From: CATQHS01 sp963422655
GTDB lineage: Bacteria > Actinomycetota > Acidimicrobiia > Acidimicrobiales > Aldehydirespiratoraceae
Length of the DNA stretch: 64,000 nucleotides
Direction: 5' to 3'
Assembly (NCBI GenBank): GCA_963422655.1
Contig: OY730440.1
Span: 1,674,001 to 1,738,000 of the forward strand
The translations under genes and the position numbers were made by a program. Shown here in pieces: positions 62,386-64,000 of the stretch; the first letter of the stretch is position 1; every line of letters starts with the position of its first letter. Below the pieces are notes generated by a model. The model ran no database searches, was not told where the DNA came from, and was given only the letters and a program-made list of their open reading frames with translations.

Positions 62386-64000
62386 GTGACTGCCATTAGT
62401 GAGTCCTCTTACAACGCGGAAGACATCACTGTCCTAGAAGGCCTTGAGGCGATCCGGCGCCGGCCCGGCATGTACATCGGATCTACCGGGCCCACCGGCC
62501 TGCATCACTTGGTGTGGGAAGTTGTCGACAACTCCGTCGACGAAGCCATGGCCGGGTTCTGCCGTCTGATCGAAGTGACGATCCACCCCGACGGATCTTG
62601 CGAGGTGATCGACGACGGGCGAGGCATCCCGGTCGATACCCACACCGAGATCGACCGGCCGGCAGCCGAGGTCGTGATGACCATGCTCCACGCCGGCGGA
62701 AAGTTCGGCGGGGACGGGTACAAGGTCTCGGGCGGGCTTCACGGTGTGGGTCTGTCGGTGGTCAATGCCTTGTCCCGGCGGGTCGAGACGACGATCCATC
62801 GTCATGGTCGAGTCCACTACATGGCTTTCGTGAACGGCGGCGAGCTCGAGGTCGAACTCGCCGATAGAGGTCCCTCCTCGCGTACCGGCACGAGCGTGCG
62901 GTTCTGGCCCGACCCAGCCGTCTTCGATGATGTCTCGTTCCGGTTCCAGACGCTGGTGGAGCGATTCCAGATGATGGCGTTCTTGAACCGGGATCTCGAA
63001 ATCAGGAGCCGGGACCTGCGCCCGGACGCACCCGATGGCCACGAATGGACCGCGTTCAGGTACAGCGGCGGCATCGTCGATTTCGTCGGCTACCTCAACC
63101 ATTCCAAGGATCGACTCTTCGACACGGTCGGGCACTTCACCGGGTCTGCAGTTGTCGCTGGCAACTCCCATTTCGTCGAGGTCGCCTTCCAGTGGAATAC
63201 CGGTTTCAACACGGACGGGCTACACAGCTTTGCCAACGGCATCGCCACTCTCGAAGGGGGGATGCACGAGCAGGGATTCCGCGCTGCTCTGACCACCAGC
63301 ATCAATGCCTACGCCCGATCCCGTGGTCACCTCAAGGACCGGGACGAAAATCTCCAGGGTGAGGATATTCGTGAAGGCCTCACGGCCATCATCAGTGCCC
63401 GCATCTCGGAGCCCCAGTTCGAAGGGCAGACCAAATCAAAGCTGGGGAACACTTCGATGCGGTCACTGGTGCAGCGTGTAACCAACGAGAAGCTTTCGGA
63501 GTGGCTGGAAGAACACCCGGCCGAGGCCAGACATGTCATCACCAAGGCTCTCAACGCGTCCCGAGCCCGCATCGCGGCCGGCGATGTGCGTAAGGCGATC
63601 CGGGCCAAGTCGCTGTTCGACGGGGCCGGCATGCCCGACAAGCTCAAGGACTGCACAGCTCCGGACCCGGCGAGACGTGAGCTGTTCATCGTGGAAGGCG
63701 ACTCAGCCGGTGGGTCGGCTGTTCGAGCCCGGGATCCTTCTACCCAGGCCATCTTGCCCATCCGAGGCAAGATTTTGAACGTGGAGAGAACCCGTATCGA
63801 TAAGATGCTGAAGAACGCTGAGATCCAGGCTCTGATAACCGCAGTGGGCGCCGGCTTCGGGGCCGGGTCTGATCAGGTGGAGTCCGGTTTTGACATTTCG
63901 GCCATTCGCTACCACAAGATAATCGTTCTAGCCGACGCCGATGTAGACGGAAGCCATATTCGCACCCTGCTGCTCACGTTCTTCTATCGTCAGATGCGTC
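62386..64000 (+). CDS. gyrB: DNA gyrase subunit B (partial, 3' end beyond window)
   Basis: The first 538 codons of GyrB, open at the right edge. The GHKL ATPase has DNSVDEAMAG, DDGRGIPVD and GGLHGVGLSVVNALS. The TOPRIM domain has EGDSAGGSA and LADADVDGSHIRTLLL. The GTG start has a purine-rich stretch before it. It forms the A2B2 gyrase with GyrA. Confidence 0.97.
   Translation, partial: MTAISESSYNAEDITVLEGLEAIRRRPGMYIGSTGPTGLHHLVWEVVDNSVDEAMAGFCRLIEVTIHPDGSCEVIDDGRGIPVDTHTEIDRPAAEVVMTMLHAGGKFGGDGYKVSGGLHGVGLSVVNALSRRVETTIHRHGRVHYMAFVNGGELEVELADRGPSSRTGTSVRFWPDPAVFDDVSFRFQTLVERFQMMAFLNRDLEIRSRDLRPDAPDGHEWTAFRYSGGIVDFVGYLNHSKDRLFDTVGHFTGSAVVAGNSHFVEVAFQWNTGFNTDGLHSFANGIATLEGGMHEQGFRAALTTSINAYARSRGHLKDRDENLQGEDIREGLTAIISARISEPQFEGQTKSKLGNTSMRSLVQRVTNEKLSEWLEEHPAEARHVITKALNASRARIAAGDVRKAIRAKSLFDGAGMPDKLKDCTAPDPARRELFIVEGDSAGGSAVRARDPSTQAILPIRGKILNVERTRIDKMLKNAEIQALITAVGAGFGAGSDQVESGFDISAIRYHKIIVLADADVDGSHIRTLLLTFFYRQMR

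Overview
The window is a 64 kb high-GC segment from an Actinomycetota chromosome. It spans the replication origin: dnaA, dnaN, recF, dciA and gyrB read rightwards, and rpmH, rnpA, yidD, yidC, khpB, rsmG, parA and parB read leftwards. A perfect parS site lies between parA and rsmG. The gene order pcnA / DUF6049-like / trxB / trxA / cwlM / parB / parA, the rpsF-ssb-rpsR-rplI operon, a DUF5318 gene, a bioB-bsaP pair and an F420-type LLM oxidoreductase all point to Actinomycetota. The many amidohydrolase-2, Rieske, acyl-CoA and thiolase/DUF35 genes would suit an uncultured Acidimicrobiia-like lineage, but that finer placement is inference.

Layout. 1-1.9 kb: end of an envelope-lipid operon (acyltransferase-like tail, PAP2_3 enzyme, flippase-like membrane protein). 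1.8-6.2 kb: cytochrome P450, acyl-CoA ligase, amidohydrolase. 6.2-7.4 kb: AT-rich islet with a solitary proteasome/HslV-like Ntn hydrolase and a small downstream gene. 7.4-15.1 kb: divergent catabolic cluster (FGGY kinase, LLM oxidoreductase and amidohydrolase leftwards; 2-hydroxyacid dehydrogenase, class II aldolase, enoyl-CoA hydratase and MFS exporter rightwards). 15.1-17.6 kb: decayed Fic gene with a palindrome upstream, a fumarase/adenylosuccinate-lyase family enzyme, a VOC protein. 17.7-25.2 kb: one operon joining a branched-chain-amino-acid-type ABC importer (binding protein, fused LivH-LivM, LivG, LivF) to a thiolase, a DUF35 partner and a TesB-type thioesterase.

25.2-29 kb is an accessory islet: an AlbA_2/Schlafen-type ATPase, a small hypothetical pair behind an SOS-box-like operator, and a decayed HTH-ImmA/IrrE plus PIN-like toxin-antitoxin locus with a frameshift. 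29-33.4 kb is a leftward operon of a PanB-like C-terminal fragment, two cyclic amidohydrolases and a Rieske oxygenase. 33.4-36.6 kb holds an aldo/keto reductase, an MNT-HEPN protein and an enolase-superfamily enzyme. 36.7-39 kb carries bioB followed by a BsaP-like zinc/Fe-S-type domain that runs without a stop codon into a phosphotransferase.

39-64 kb is the conserved core. Departures from the usual actinobacterial arrangement are a ribosomal protein S18 with a long acidic tail, a CCA-adding enzyme with Glu in place of the first catalytic Asp, absence of murJ and sigM between the DUF6049-like gene and trxB (DegV and a small membrane protein sit there instead), and a CwlM homologue without zinc ligands. 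Two DnaA-box clusters flank dnaA. I saw no tRNA, rRNA, CRISPR array, intact IS element or intein.
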